NCBI GenBank assembly: GCA_041936745.1
Contig: JBHGWS010000101.1
Coordinates: 1-16,334, forward strand
Direction of reading: 5' to 3'
Source: Darwinibacter acetoxidans_A
GTDB taxonomy: Bacteria > Bacillota > Limnochordia > Darwinibacteriales > Darwinibacteriaceae
Length of the DNA: 16,334 nucleotides
The notes under the pieces are model-generated. The model did no database searches and had not been told where the DNA came from. It saw only the letters and a list, made by a program, of their open reading frames with translations. The position numbers and the translations under genes were made by a program. Below are positions 6,581 through 15,403 of the stretch, in pieces. How positions within the stretch are numbered: the stretch's first letter is position 1; the number at the start of each line of letters is the position of its first letter.

Positions 6581-8158
6581 ATGTTTCGGAACTTAAAGCT
6601 TTCACTAAAACTGCTTTTAGGCTTTGCTCTCGTGTTGGTGATCAGTACGATTGTAACGGTGGTCAGCATTGGCTACATGAACCAACTTGCGGCTGCTACC
6701 AACCTCATGTATGAGCATCCTTACACGGTGCATACGGCGGCTTTGCGGGCACAGCGGAATATTATTGATATGGACCGCTACTTAGGTTATATCCTAACAA
6801 CCGCGGACGAAGAGGCAATTGAGAGGCACGCTTTGAATCTGGAACGATTGGAACAGCAGGTTACTAAAGAATTCGATCTGCTCTACGATAGGTTTTTAGG
6901 CGACCCCTCAGTGCTGGACAGCGCGCTGGAGGCTGTCGGTGCTTGGCGCGAGATTAGGGATGAAGTCATTAGGCTGAAAACAGCCGGTTTGGCCGGGGAA
7001 GCAATGGCCTTCGACGAGGAATATAACGCACCTCAGATCGAGTTGATCAGCCAGCGCATTCAAAACATAGTGGTCTTTGCGGGAATTTCCGCAGCCGATT
7101 TTAAGACTGAATCCAACCGGGATGCAAGAAGGGCCCGCGGCATTGTTTTAGGGCTTTTAGCCTTGGTTTTTGTAGTTGCCGCGGCCGCCGCCCTAATCAT
7201 TACCCGAGGTATTACGGGCCCTGTCGAAAGCCTGGTTCTTTTTACCCGGGAAATTGCCCAGGGCAATTTGGGCGCTGCCGCAGTAGAGTACAAAAGCCGT
7301 GATGAGATCGGCATACTTGCGCGGGCTTTAAACAGCATGCGGCTCAGTTTACGCAAGCTTGCCCAGGAGATTTCGAGCGAAGTGAATATTGTCAACGTTT
7401 CGTCTCAGCATATGTCGGCCGGCGCGCAGGAGACGAGCGCTTCCGTTGAAGAGTTGGCCGGTACTGCCAATCAATTTACGGCAGGCGTGGAGAGATTGAG
7501 GGCCAACGCGCGGCAGATGGCCGATTCTGCCGCTGAAACAGCGGAACTATCCGGCGAAGGCACTGAACAGATCGAGCACACTATTCGGGCCATGACTGAG
7601 ATTAACGATGTTGTCGCTGCCTTGGCAGCCGAGATTAAGGCTTTGGGAGCCCAATCGGCGGAGATAGGGGAGATAGTCACTATGATTACGGGCATTGCGG
7701 ATCAAACAAACCTATTGGCTTTAAATGCGGCAATCGAAGCAGCTCGCGCCGGCGAGCAGGGCCGAGGTTTTGCGGTTGTCGCCGAAGAAGTGCGCAAGTT
7801 GGCTGAACAATCCGGGCAAGCGGCCGGGGAAATTACAGAATTGATAAGCGGCATTCGCGCCGCTGCCCAAAATTCCGTTGATCGGACAGCCGCCGGTGCC
7901 AAAAGGGTAGAGGAAGGTATGGCTATTGTGGCCCGCAGCGGTGAGATGTTTGGCCGCATTGCCAATATCATTGAAACGCTGGTGCAGGAAATCGGTGAAG
8001 TTGCCGCGGCTACGGAAGAGCTGGCACTGGGTGCGGAAGAAATGAGGGCTGCGACTGAAGAACAGTCTGCGGCAACTGAGCAGATGGCCGCCGCGGCCGT
8101 AGAGGTAGCGGAGGCTGCAGAGGCCGTCGGTAGGCAGATGAGCCGCTTTAAGGTCTAA
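6581..8158 (+). CDS. methyl-accepting chemotaxis protein 2, tandem paralogue of mcp 1
   Basis: 525 residues, the same length as mcp 1 with its corrected start, and collinear with it without visible gaps. TM1 at about 10-33, a four-helix-bundle sensor region with HPYTVHTAALRAQRNIIDMD (46-65), TM2 at about 188-208, HAMP, and a signalling domain with the same hairpin tip (EAARAGEQGRGFAVVAEEVR). AAGGAGGA (6567-6574) lies 6 nt before the ATG. The signalling half is nearly identical to that of mcp 1, while the sensor half has diverged more, especially around residues 75-180. This fits a tandem duplication followed by change of ligand range. A terminator lies between the two genes, so this copy may have its own promoter or depend on readthrough. 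No second c-di-GMP riboswitch is seen upstream of it. Confidence 0.93.
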   Translation: MFRNLKLSLKLLLGFALVLVISTIVTVVSIGYMNQLAAATNLMYEHPYTVHTAALRAQRNIIDMDRYLGYILTTADEEAIERHALNLERLEQQVTKEFDLLYDRFLGDPSVLDSALEAVGAWREIRDEVIRLKTAGLAGEAMAFDEEYNAPQIELISQRIQNIVVFAGISAADFKTESNRDARRARGIVLGLLALVFVVAAAAALIITRGITGPVESLVLFTREIAQGNLGAAAVEYKSRDEIGILARALNSMRLSLRKLAQEISSEVNIVNVSSQHMSAGAQETSASVEELAGTANQFTAGVERLRANARQMADSAAETAELSGEGTEQIEHTIRAMTEINDVVAALAAEIKALGAQSAEIGEIVTMITGIADQTNLLALNAAIEAARAGEQGRGFAVVAEEVRKLAEQSGQAAGEITELISGIRAAAQNSVDRTAAGAKRVEEGMAIVARSGEMFGRIANIIETLVQEIGEVAAATEELALGAEEMRAATEEQSAATEQMAAAAVEVAEAAEAVGRQMSRFKV

Positions 8159-8308
8159 TTTATGCCAAACTCCCCCAATCTAAGGGAAAGTTTTCACAAA
8201 TCTGGCAGGAATTGGTTAGGCGGGCTAGAACTAAGGAGTGGAGTAGCGGCGCCGGTAAATACAAGCGGCGTTAATGGGCTGTGCCGATTGGTTTTTGGGG
8301 GTCAGGTA

Positions 8309-9451
8309 ATGTTTAAACGAGCTTTAAAGCGCACCTGGAGAAAGCTGTGTTTTGTGAAAAAGCGCAATGACCTATTCGTGAGCAAAGCGCACAGGGCGAA
8401 TTTAGACCGCGTCCGCCTGGCGGTACGCGTCATGGTGCCCACTCATTTAGGGATCATTTTTTTACTGGCTCGGCTCGGCTCTGCTTGGGCAGTAAACCGC
8501 CTCATCTTCGTTCATACGACTCTCTTTCTTTTAGAGGTTCTTTTATGGCTGGCGGTCAGCCCGCACAAAAGCCGCCACTTTTCGCTGGCCGGAACTAAAT
8601 TAATCACTTGTTCTGTTCTGCTTTTGATTGTCTGCGCCGGGATCTGCGTCACGTTTCTGGAGCAGCTGCTCGTTCGGGGTGTGATGCCTTTTTTAATCAC
8701 TAATGTACTGCTCGGTACCTTCTTTATCATCCGGCCCCGCGTTGCTATTCCCTTTTTTACCGCTGTTTATCTGCTTTTTGGCCTAGCGGCGCAGTTTGCG
8801 GGGCTTTCCTCCCAGGCTTTAACCGTCAGCAGGCTCCATGGTTTGTTCGCCGCGGGGATGGGGCTGTCTTTATCGTTAATCACTTGGCGCAACTTTTACT
8901 TGGCTTCTCTGCAGAAAGAGAAAATTAAGGAACAAAAGGATCTGTTGGAGCAGATGGCTTACCACGATCCGCTAACGGATCTGCCCAACCGCCGGTTTTT
9001 GGATGAAATCGTTAAAAAGGATCTAGCCTTAGCCAAGAGGAGCGGCCACAGGTCTTGCTTATTGGTTTTGGATATCGATGATTTTAAAAACGTGAACGAT
9101 AGTTACGGGCATCCTGTTGGTGATCTTGTTTTAAGAAAGCTGGCCTTTCTTTTGAAGACAAATATTAGGGATACGGATACCGTTGCCCGGGTTGGCGGCG
9201 AAGAGTTCGTGATCCTCTTGGCTAACACGGGCTTAAAAGAAGGCCTCCAGGTTGCGGAGGAACTGCGGCTTTTGATTCAAGAACACATCTTTCAAGTCGA
9301 AGAATTCCTGGTCAAACTTACCGTAAGTTTGGGTGTAGCTTTGCTGACACCCGATGAAACGGGCCTCAGTTATTACGAACAAGCGGATCGGGCCCTTTAT
9401 CGCGCCAAAGCACTGGGTAAAAACAGGGTAAAGATCATCGAGGCCAGCTGA
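8309..9451 (+). CDS. membrane diguanylate cyclase (six-TM sensor, GGEEF, I-site)
   Basis: 380 residues from ATG 8309. The frame is open back to an ATG at 8162, 3 nt after mcp 2, which would give 429 residues. I prefer 8309 because GGGGG (8296-8300) sits 8 nt before it and the protein then begins MFKRALKRTWRK, followed by the membrane region; the extra 49 residues look non-conserved. In the 380-residue numbering about six transmembrane helices lie between 35 and 195, a short coiled linker at about 200-215, and the GGDEF domain at about 216-375 with DPLTDLPNRR, DIDDFKNVND and the catalytic GGEEF (296-300). RDTD (287-290) ends exactly five residues before GGEEF, the canonical RxxD product-inhibition site. 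It should make c-di-GMP from two GTP at the membrane with feedback inhibition. It lies directly behind the chemoreceptors and probably shares their transcript. Confidence 0.9.
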   Translation: MFKRALKRTWRKLCFVKKRNDLFVSKAHRANLDRVRLAVRVMVPTHLGIIFLLARLGSAWAVNRLIFVHTTLFLLEVLLWLAVSPHKSRHFSLAGTKLITCSVLLLIVCAGICVTFLEQLLVRGVMPFLITNVLLGTFFIIRPRVAIPFFTAVYLLFGLAAQFAGLSSQALTVSRLHGLFAAGMGLSLSLITWRNFYLASLQKEKIKEQKDLLEQMAYHDPLTDLPNRRFLDEIVKKDLALAKRSGHRSCLLVLDIDDFKNVNDSYGHPVGDLVLRKLAFLLKTNIRDTDTVARVGGEEFVILLANTGLKEGLQVAEELRLLIQEHIFQVEEFLVKLTVSLGVALLTPDETGLSYYEQADRALYRAKALGKNRVKIIEAS

Positions 9452-9472
9452 AAAAACCCTCATAAAAATAGG

Positions 9473-9497
9473 GAACACCGGGCTCCGGTGTTTTTTT
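9473..9497 (+). terminator. strong intrinsic terminator after the diguanylate cyclase
   Basis: AACACCGG (9474-9481) pairs with CCGGTGTT (9485-9492) around a GCT loop, with a run of seven T residues (9491-9497). It separates the c-di-GMP/chemotaxis block from the cas operon. Confidence 0.93.
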
Positions 9498-9619
9498 GTT
9501 GTCTTAATTTAAGATAGGCAGATCCGTGTAGGAATATCTTTGATTTGAAGGAACAGACACTGTTGTTGTCGAATGGTAAATCACAAGTTACGACTCTGTA
9601 AACAGAAGAGGGGGCTGAG
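9498..9619 (+). promoter_or_regulatory. cas operon upstream region with paired palindromes
   Basis: 122 bp between the terminator and cas3. Two ACAG/CTGT palindromes are present: AACAG-ACA-CTGTT (9552-9564) and TCTGT-AA-ACAGA (9595-9606), with centres about 42 bp apart. A further inverted repeat AAGATA/TATCTT (9511-9516 and 9535-9540) lies upstream. Between the palindromes is a poor promoter candidate, TTGTCG (9566-9571), 17 bp, TACGAC (9589-9594). The cas3 ribosome binding site AGAGGGGG (9607-9614) follows. The promoter is uncertain; the palindromes are directly visible. Confidence 0.4.
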
Positions 9620-12223
9620 ATGGTACAAAGCAGCTTTTGGGCGAAATACGATGCAAGAACCGGCGCGTCTCTTTCCCTTTTGGCGCACTCTTTGGATGTG
9701 GCTCTCGTCTTCCGCGCTCTTTGCAATGTTAAGGGGGTCAGGCGTTCTTTAACGAACTGTACTGCCGCTCCGCTGACGGAGGAAGTGATAGCCAGGCTTG
9801 CCGTTCTAGCTATGCTCCATGATTTGGGCAAGGCGAATTTGGGCTTTCAAGATAAGATTAAGCCGGGAAAGCGCGATCGGGCGGGCCATATTAAAGAGCT
9901 GGAGCCTCTCTTTTCCGAACCTGATCTACAAGATAAGTTTCTGGCAAGCCTGCCGCGGGGTGTACTACAGTGGTTTGGCGACCCTGCATCGGCGGACAAC
10001 TATTTTTACGCCATCTTTTCCCATCACGGCCGGCCTGTGGAGTTTTTAGGCAGTAGGGCGGGGAATTACAGAATAGCACGGGATGTTTGGTGGCGGCCCA
10101 CTAAAAACCGAGATCCGTTTGCGGCTATTGCTGCAATATCCCTTTTCGCCGAAGAGGCATTCCCCGAGGCATTTCAAAAGGACGGACCGCCTCTTCCTAG
10201 CGAATCGCCTTTCGTGCACCGGTTTGCCGGCCTGGTAATGCTTGCCGATTGGCTTGGCTCCCACGCTTATTGGTTTCCCCTGCAGGAAACAACTCCGCAG
10301 GATCGCTTAAAACACGGCGAAGAGGTTAGTTTTAATTTATTGCGCTCCATCGGTTTTGATTCGGCGGGGCTGCGCCCTTTTATGTCAAAAATGGGCGAAA
10401 GTTTTCAAAGCCGCTTCAATTTAGCGCCGCGCCCTTTGCAAGAAACTATCGATCAGCTTGAACCGGCGGATTTAAACACGCGGCTGCTTATTGCTGAAGC
10501 AGAGACCGGGGCAGGCAAAACGGAGGCAGCCTTAAATTGGTTTGCTAAACTGTTCGCGGCAGAAAAAGCGGACAGCCTTTATTTCGCCCTGCCTACCCGG
10601 GTTGCCGCCAGAGAGCTTTACGAGCGCATTAACGGAATTATTAAAAGGTGGTTTCCCGACCCGGCCAACCGGCCCGTGACGCTCCTGGCCGTGCCAGGTT
10701 ACACGCAGGTTGACGGGCAGTCCGTGGACAAATTACTCCCGGATTTTAAGGCTAATATTTGGGAAGATGAGCGCAGAGAACGGCTAAAAGAACGCCATTG
10801 GGCCGGTGCCGGGCCTAAGCGTTTCTTGGCAGCAACCATCGCAGTGGGCACAATCGATCAGGCACTTTTATCAGCGGTGCAGGCCAGCCATGCCCATCTC
10901 CGTTCCGTGTGTTTGGACCGCAGCCTATTGGTTATTGATGAGGTGCATGCCTCCGATATTTACATGTCTTTTTTGCTCCGCTCACTATTAAAACATCATC
11001 TGAGTGTGGGAAGTTATGCGATGCTTTTATCAGCAACTTTAGGTTCGGATTCTGCCGCGACCTATGTGCAGATTACAAACCCGGCTTTTAAGGCACCATC
11101 ACTTTCTGATGCGGTTTTGGCCCCTTATCCCTCGCTGACCTTAGCTGATGGCGCAGTGGTTGAAACAAGTTTTGCCGCGGCTGGAGAAAAGGCCGTCTGC
11201 TTTGATGTCATGCCGTATGTTTTTGCACCGGAGAAAGTAATAGGGGAGGTGTTAATCCCCGCTTTAAAAGCCGGTGCTCGAATTTTAGTTGTGCTGAATA
11301 CGGTGGCACGGGCGGTTGATTTTTTTAAGGCGGTGGAGAAAAATCCGGCGGTGCAAGAAAACTGGCTTTTCAGCTGTGGCGGGCTTGCCTGCCCGCACCA
11401 CGGCCGCTTTGCACCGGAGGATCGTTTAAAGCTGGATGCCCGGGTCAGTAGGGTTTTGGGCAAAGGCAGTCCCGCCGGCCCGCTAGCCCTAATTGGTACG
11501 CAGACTTTAGAACAAAGCCTAGATATTGATGCGGATTTATTGATTACAGATTTAGCCCCCGGCGATGTGCTTTTGCAGCGGATTGGGCGCTTACACCGCC
11601 ATAGGCGCCAAAGGCCCAAGCCTTATGGCACTGCACGCTGCGTAGTTTTAGCCCCCTCCGAAGATTTCGAGGCGGCACTGGATAGTAAAGGTGGTGTTTC
11701 AGGCGAGTTTGCCCGGGCCGGTTTTGGCAGTGTGTACGAAGATCTGCGTTCCCTGCAGCTGACACTGCAGGCCCTGGAGGAAAATCCTAAGATTTCCATT
11801 CCCCGTGAAAACCGCTTACTGGTTGAAAAGGCAACGCATCCGGAACTTTTGCAGACTTTTAAAGGGAAGCGTTGGAGAAACCATTACTTACAAGTTGCAG
11901 GGAGCGAGGCGGCCAGAAGGGTGGCCGCCGGTGCAGTGACCACCCCTTTCGGTGCGAGCTTTCCGGAAATGGAATTTATTGATGCCGGCGTTGCCGTTTC
12001 AACCCGGCTGGGGAACAATTTGTTTCAAGCACCTTTAAACCGGGAAACAACAAGCCCGTTCGGCTCGCAGTTAAAGGAAATATTTATCCCCGGCCATCTA
12101 GCCCCGACCGACTTTAGCGAAGCCGATGTCTTCCGGGTGGAAGAAAAAGAGGGGGCTCTAATTTTAACGTACAAAGACCGGTCTTACATGTATAGTAAAT
12201 ATGGATTGGAGGTGATAACGTGA
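9620..12223 (+). CDS. cas3: type I-E CRISPR-associated nuclease/helicase Cas3
   Basis: 867 residues. The N-terminal HD nuclease domain shows H23 (AHSLD), H67-D68 (LHDLGK), H90, H135-H136 (FSHHGRP) and D210 (LADW), the expected metal ligands. The SF2 helicase part has Walker A TGAGKT (296-301), DEVH (440-443), SATL (471-474), a motif V region TQTLEQSLDIDADL (627-640) and motif VI QRIGRLHRH (653-661). A C-terminal domain follows to residue 867. Cas3 is recruited by Cascade after R-loop formation, then nicks and degrades the non-target strand in the 3'-5' direction. All catalytic motifs look intact, so interference should be possible. It begins at ATG 9620 with AGAGGGGG 5 nt upstream and overlaps cas8e by 4 nt (GTGA). 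Confidence 0.96.
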   Translation: MVQSSFWAKYDARTGASLSLLAHSLDVALVFRALCNVKGVRRSLTNCTAAPLTEEVIARLAVLAMLHDLGKANLGFQDKIKPGKRDRAGHIKELEPLFSEPDLQDKFLASLPRGVLQWFGDPASADNYFYAIFSHHGRPVEFLGSRAGNYRIARDVWWRPTKNRDPFAAIAAISLFAEEAFPEAFQKDGPPLPSESPFVHRFAGLVMLADWLGSHAYWFPLQETTPQDRLKHGEEVSFNLLRSIGFDSAGLRPFMSKMGESFQSRFNLAPRPLQETIDQLEPADLNTRLLIAEAETGAGKTEAALNWFAKLFAAEKADSLYFALPTRVAARELYERINGIIKRWFPDPANRPVTLLAVPGYTQVDGQSVDKLLPDFKANIWEDERRERLKERHWAGAGPKRFLAATIAVGTIDQALLSAVQASHAHLRSVCLDRSLLVIDEVHASDIYMSFLLRSLLKHHLSVGSYAMLLSATLGSDSAATYVQITNPAFKAPSLSDAVLAPYPSLTLADGAVVETSFAAAGEKAVCFDVMPYVFAPEKVIGEVLIPALKAGARILVVLNTVARAVDFFKAVEKNPAVQENWLFSCGGLACPHHGRFAPEDRLKLDARVSRVLGKGSPAGPLALIGTQTLEQSLDIDADLLITDLAPGDVLLQRIGRLHRHRRQRPKPYGTARCVVLAPSEDFEAALDSKGGVSGEFARAGFGSVYEDLRSLQLTLQALEENPKISIPRENRLLVEKATHPELLQTFKGKRWRNHYLQVAGSEAARRVAAGAVTTPFGASFPEMEFIDAGVAVSTRLGNNLFQAPLNRETTSPFGSQLKEIFIPGHLAPTDFSEADVFRVEEKEGALILTYKDRSYMYSKYGLEVIT

Positions 12224-13782
12224 ATTTGCTGTATGATGATGTTTTCCGAGTCAAGACAAAGGAGGGCTCGGAACGTTTGACCCTGCCTAGTCTTTTGAGC
12301 CGCCTTGCCAAAAATGACGTAGACCATTTTGTAGGAATGCAGCGGCATCAAGCCGATGCGTTCCACGTTTTCCTCAGCTACTTGGCCGCAGCTGTTTTGG
12401 CGAGGTGCAGCATTTGGGAGCCAAAACAAGATGAGGCGTTTTGGCGGGAAGGATTGTTAAATTTAGCCGGGAAAAGTGGTAAAGCCGCCTGGCAGTTGAT
12501 ACAGGAGGATATTACGCAAGCTGCCTTTATGCAGCCGCCCCTACCTAAAGATGCTAAAGCCACGTCAGAGGTGGCGGCAGCTGATCAACTAGATGTTCTG
12601 CAGACGGCTAAAAACCATGATGTCAAGCGGACAAGGGCGGCTTTTTCCTCCATCGATACATGGGTATATTCTTTAATCAGCCTACAGACCATGAGCGGCT
12701 TTTTAGGCAGAGGAAACCAAGGGATTTCCCGTATGAACAGCGGCTTTGGCAACAGGGCAATTGTGGAGCTTTTGCGCACCAAAGAACCGGGACAGAGGTG
12801 GCTTGACGCCCTCGCCAGACTGAAAATCCACCGTCAAGAGCTGGCCCAAAGCCATTTTGGCTATTCTGCAGATGGCTTAGTTTTGGTGTGGCTTATGCCT
12901 TGGGATGGGGAAACATCTCTGGAATTAGCCCAACTCGATCCTTTTTACATCGAAATCTGCCGAAGGGTCCGCTTGCGCAGGAGGGGGACAAGTATTGTGG
13001 CCCAACTGTATTCTGCTGAGAAACCGAGGATAGCGGCTAAGGATCTGAAAGGCGCGGTGGGCGATGCTTGGCTGCCCGTAGACCTAAAAGAAGTACGGGG
13101 CCGCAAGGAGGCAGAGTTAAGGGCACTGACCTTTCCCGCAGCGGGTATCAACGCAGAACATATGCGCCGTTTAATCTTTAAACAAGCAGTTAAATTAAGT
13201 CCTTTACAAAATCCCTTGGACGAATGGCAGGAAGATCTTTGGCTGTCCGCTTCAGTCTTAATTCGGGGCCAAGGCACCACTGACGGGTTTTATGAGTGGG
13301 ATGTGTTAATACCCAAAGAAAAAGTAGTCAGCATTTTCGGTAGGACCGGGGACAGGTCTTTGGAGGCTTTGAGCAGGGAATCCATTGAACAAGCCGCCGT
13401 GATGCAAAATAGGGTTCTCAAACCGGCAGTTTTTGCCCATATTCTTGGGGCTCCGGACCAACTGCGTTTGGATGATGAGTTTGCCACGGCTATTTGGGCG
13501 AATCTCGTGCGGGAATTTGAAGTAAAATGGTCCGGAAAATATTTTCCGTGGCTTTTCTCGGTGCCGGAAAAGTTTGCACAGGATCAAGAAATAAGGCGCT
13601 GGGTCGAAATCTTAAGGGATATAGCCCTAGAGGTTTTAGAAAAAGTCGAAGCGGCCTTACCCGGACACGGCGGCCGCACATACCGCATTCGCACACAGGT
13701 GAGGAATCGCTTTTGGGGCGGTCTGTACAGGCATTTCGAATTTTTAAGGAGGGAGAACGGTGAACATACCGTTAGCACCTGA
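12220..13782 (+). CDS. casA: Cascade large subunit Cas8e (Cse1/CasA)
   Basis: 520 residues from GTG 12220, which overlaps the cas3 stop (GTGA) and has GGAGGTGAT immediately upstream, a near-perfect match to the anti-Shine-Dalgarno. The N-terminal globular domain contains AAFMQPPLP (101-109) and the Cse1-typical SLISLQT, GFLGRGNQGISRMNSGFGNR region (151-179). A C-terminal helical bundle (about 400-510) follows. In type I-E Cascade this subunit reads the PAM, helps DNA unwinding and docks Cas3. The length is in the usual range for the family. Cse1 proteins diverge strongly, so the call rests on the conserved central segment plus position between cas3 and cse2. Confidence 0.92.
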   Translation: MNLLYDDVFRVKTKEGSERLTLPSLLSRLAKNDVDHFVGMQRHQADAFHVFLSYLAAAVLARCSIWEPKQDEAFWREGLLNLAGKSGKAAWQLIQEDITQAAFMQPPLPKDAKATSEVAAADQLDVLQTAKNHDVKRTRAAFSSIDTWVYSLISLQTMSGFLGRGNQGISRMNSGFGNRAIVELLRTKEPGQRWLDALARLKIHRQELAQSHFGYSADGLVLVWLMPWDGETSLELAQLDPFYIEICRRVRLRRRGTSIVAQLYSAEKPRIAAKDLKGAVGDAWLPVDLKEVRGRKEAELRALTFPAAGINAEHMRRLIFKQAVKLSPLQNPLDEWQEDLWLSASVLIRGQGTTDGFYEWDVLIPKEKVVSIFGRTGDRSLEALSRESIEQAAVMQNRVLKPAVFAHILGAPDQLRLDDEFATAIWANLVREFEVKWSGKYFPWLFSVPEKFAQDQEIRRWVEILRDIALEVLEKVEAALPGHGGRTYRIRTQVRNRFWGGLYRHFEFLRRENGEHTVST

Positions 13783-14260
13783 GGAAAATTTAGCCAGCTT
13801 GATTGGGCGGATTGCCGGCACAATCTCCAGCGATGGGTTTTCTACCGGCCAGAGAGCGTCTCTTAGGCGGATGAGTCCGGGTCAACCACCACCGCTTTCG
13901 TTCTATCGTTTTGCCTTTAATTACTTCCCAAAACACTGGGAGTATGCGGCAGACGATTGGCTCACAATTACTGCCGGCATCGCTTTAATGAGTCCTAACG
14001 CACATAACATTGGCGTGGGATTGGGCAAGGCTTTGGGCCTTGAGGGGTATTCGGAGGCTAGGTTAGAGCGCTTGCTTTTATCAAAGGATGACGTGCGCCG
14101 CATTTTGTTTTTAAGGGCTGTTCGGTTCTTAGCCGCTAAATCTAAACCATTTAATTGGTTGGACGGGGCCCGTTTCTTACTGGTCAGAGACGCGGGTAAA
14201 AAGGAAGCGTTGAACCTAAGGATCGCACGGGATTTTTACCAACAAGAAAGGGTGGGTTAA
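13760..14260 (+). CDS. casB: Cascade small subunit Cse2 (CasB)
   Basis: 166 residues, starting at GTG 13760 inside the last codons of cas8e (23-nt overlap). AAGGAGGG (13746-13753) is 6 nt upstream. The mostly helical protein has the family-type TGQRASLRRM (29-38) near the N-terminus and FLRAVRFLA (107-115), with a basic C-terminal half. Two copies normally form the inner belly of type I-E Cascade and stabilise the R-loop. The overlap suggests translational coupling with cas8e. The family is weakly conserved, but size, the LRR motif and gene order agree. Confidence 0.92.
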   Translation: MNIPLAPEENLASLIGRIAGTISSDGFSTGQRASLRRMSPGQPPPLSFYRFAFNYFPKHWEYAADDWLTITAGIALMSPNAHNIGVGLGKALGLEGYSEARLERLLLSKDDVRRILFLRAVRFLAAKSKPFNWLDGARFLLVRDAGKKEALNLRIARDFYQQERVG

Positions 14261-15403
14261 TTGTTTTTACAGATTCATTTCTTGACTAGCTACCACGCTA
14301 GTTTGTTAAACCGCGATGACGCGGGTCTGGCTAAGAGAATTAACTTTGGCGGCAGCCCCCGGTTGAGGGTGTCCAGCCAATGTCAAAAAAGGCACTGGCG
14401 GGAGTGGATGATCGAGCAAATAGATCTGCCCAGGGGATTTAGAACACGCCATTTCTTCGATCGAATCGTAAAGCGGCGCGTTATCGAAGAGGGCCTTGAT
14501 GAAGAAACTGCCCACGATTTAATATTTCATTTAGGTAAGCGGATTCTCGTGGGGACAGCGTTGGATGAGGATACCCTTGCTATGAAGCAGCCCGTTTTAT
14601 TCGGCAAGCCCGAGGCAGATTATTTCGTGAATTTGATTAAAGAGGCTGCTGAAGGCGAAGGTACTAAACTTATTGATGAGCGGGTGAACAGGAGAAACGC
14701 CCGGGCATTGATGGAACAAGCGGGTCTAAAAAACCCCGTTGCCGGATTTGAAGGTGCCATGTTCGGACGCTTTGTCACCTCTGACATTTTAGCCCGCGTA
14801 GATGCACCCGTCCATGTGGCTCATGCTTTCACCACACATGCGTTGGATACGGAGGTGGATTTCTTCACGGTTGTGGACGATTTAGCGGAAGATGAGACCG
14901 GCGCTGCCCACGCCAATGACATGGAGTTGGGCAGCGGCATTTTTTACGGCTACGTTGTGATCGACATTCCACTTTTAATATCCAATCTAACCGGATGTGA
15001 ACGGGGCGACTGGCAGGAACAGGATCACCGAGCCGCAAAATCCTTAATAGATTTGTTGATCCAAGCTGCAGCAGAAGTTTCCCCAGGAGCCAAGCTGGGG
15101 GCAACCGCCCCTTACGCAAGGGCCGAATGCGTTGTTTTGGAAGTGGGGGATAAACAACCCCGCAGCTTGGCTAATGCGTTTTTGCATCCGGTTAACGGCA
15201 GTCAGGCCGCCAGCCCCATGGGCCTTTCCGTTTCAGCCTTGGCAGATTACATCGCCGGTATGGATCAAATGTATGGGGCCGGGGAAAAGAGGTTTGTATC
15301 GCTGCTGCCAATTCACGAATGGCCTCGCACGGAGGAAGCGGTTATCCCTTTAGGCACAGCAATTGAAGAAAGCCTAAAAGAGATTTTTGGTGAGACGCGA
15401 TGA
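14261..15403 (+). CDS. casC: Cascade backbone subunit Cas7e (Cse4/CasC)
   Basis: 380 residues. The start is TTG 14261, directly after the cse2 stop, with AAAGGGTGGG just upstream. It gives MFLQIHFLTSYHASLLNRDD, which is exactly the family N-terminus. LNRDD (17-21), FGG (29-31) and RLRVSSQCQKRHWR (34-47) are the Cas7e signature. Further family features are DVDAPVHVAHAFTTH-like text around residues 180-195 (here ARVDAPVHVAHAFTTH) and the stretch ATAPYARAE near 285. Six copies usually form the helical filament along the crRNA spacer. The rare TTG start may lower initiation, but reinitiation from cse2 would compensate. It overlaps cas5e by 4 nt (ATGA). Confidence 0.95.
   Translation: MFLQIHFLTSYHASLLNRDDAGLAKRINFGGSPRLRVSSQCQKRHWREWMIEQIDLPRGFRTRHFFDRIVKRRVIEEGLDEETAHDLIFHLGKRILVGTALDEDTLAMKQPVLFGKPEADYFVNLIKEAAEGEGTKLIDERVNRRNARALMEQAGLKNPVAGFEGAMFGRFVTSDILARVDAPVHVAHAFTTHALDTEVDFFTVVDDLAEDETGAAHANDMELGSGIFYGYVVIDIPLLISNLTGCERGDWQEQDHRAAKSLIDLLIQAAAEVSPGAKLGATAPYARAECVVLEVGDKQPRSLANAFLHPVNGSQAASPMGLSVSALADYIAGMDQMYGAGEKRFVSLLPIHEWPRTEEAVIPLGTAIEESLKEIFGETR

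Noticed and set aside
7060..7395. 111-residue minus-strand open frame inside mcp 2 (and similar ones at 5514-5819 and 7702-7971)
   Set aside because: They are low-complexity Ser/Ala/Arg-rich shadows of the helical MCP coding sequence and recur at equivalent places in both paralogues.
9498..9619. CRISPR array or leader upstream of cas3
   Set aside because: No direct repeats of 20 bases or more are present; the only repeats are short palindromes.
11125..11619. 164-residue minus-strand open frame inside cas3
   Set aside because: It is fully contained in the conserved helicase coding region, has no family resemblance and no ribosome binding site context of note.
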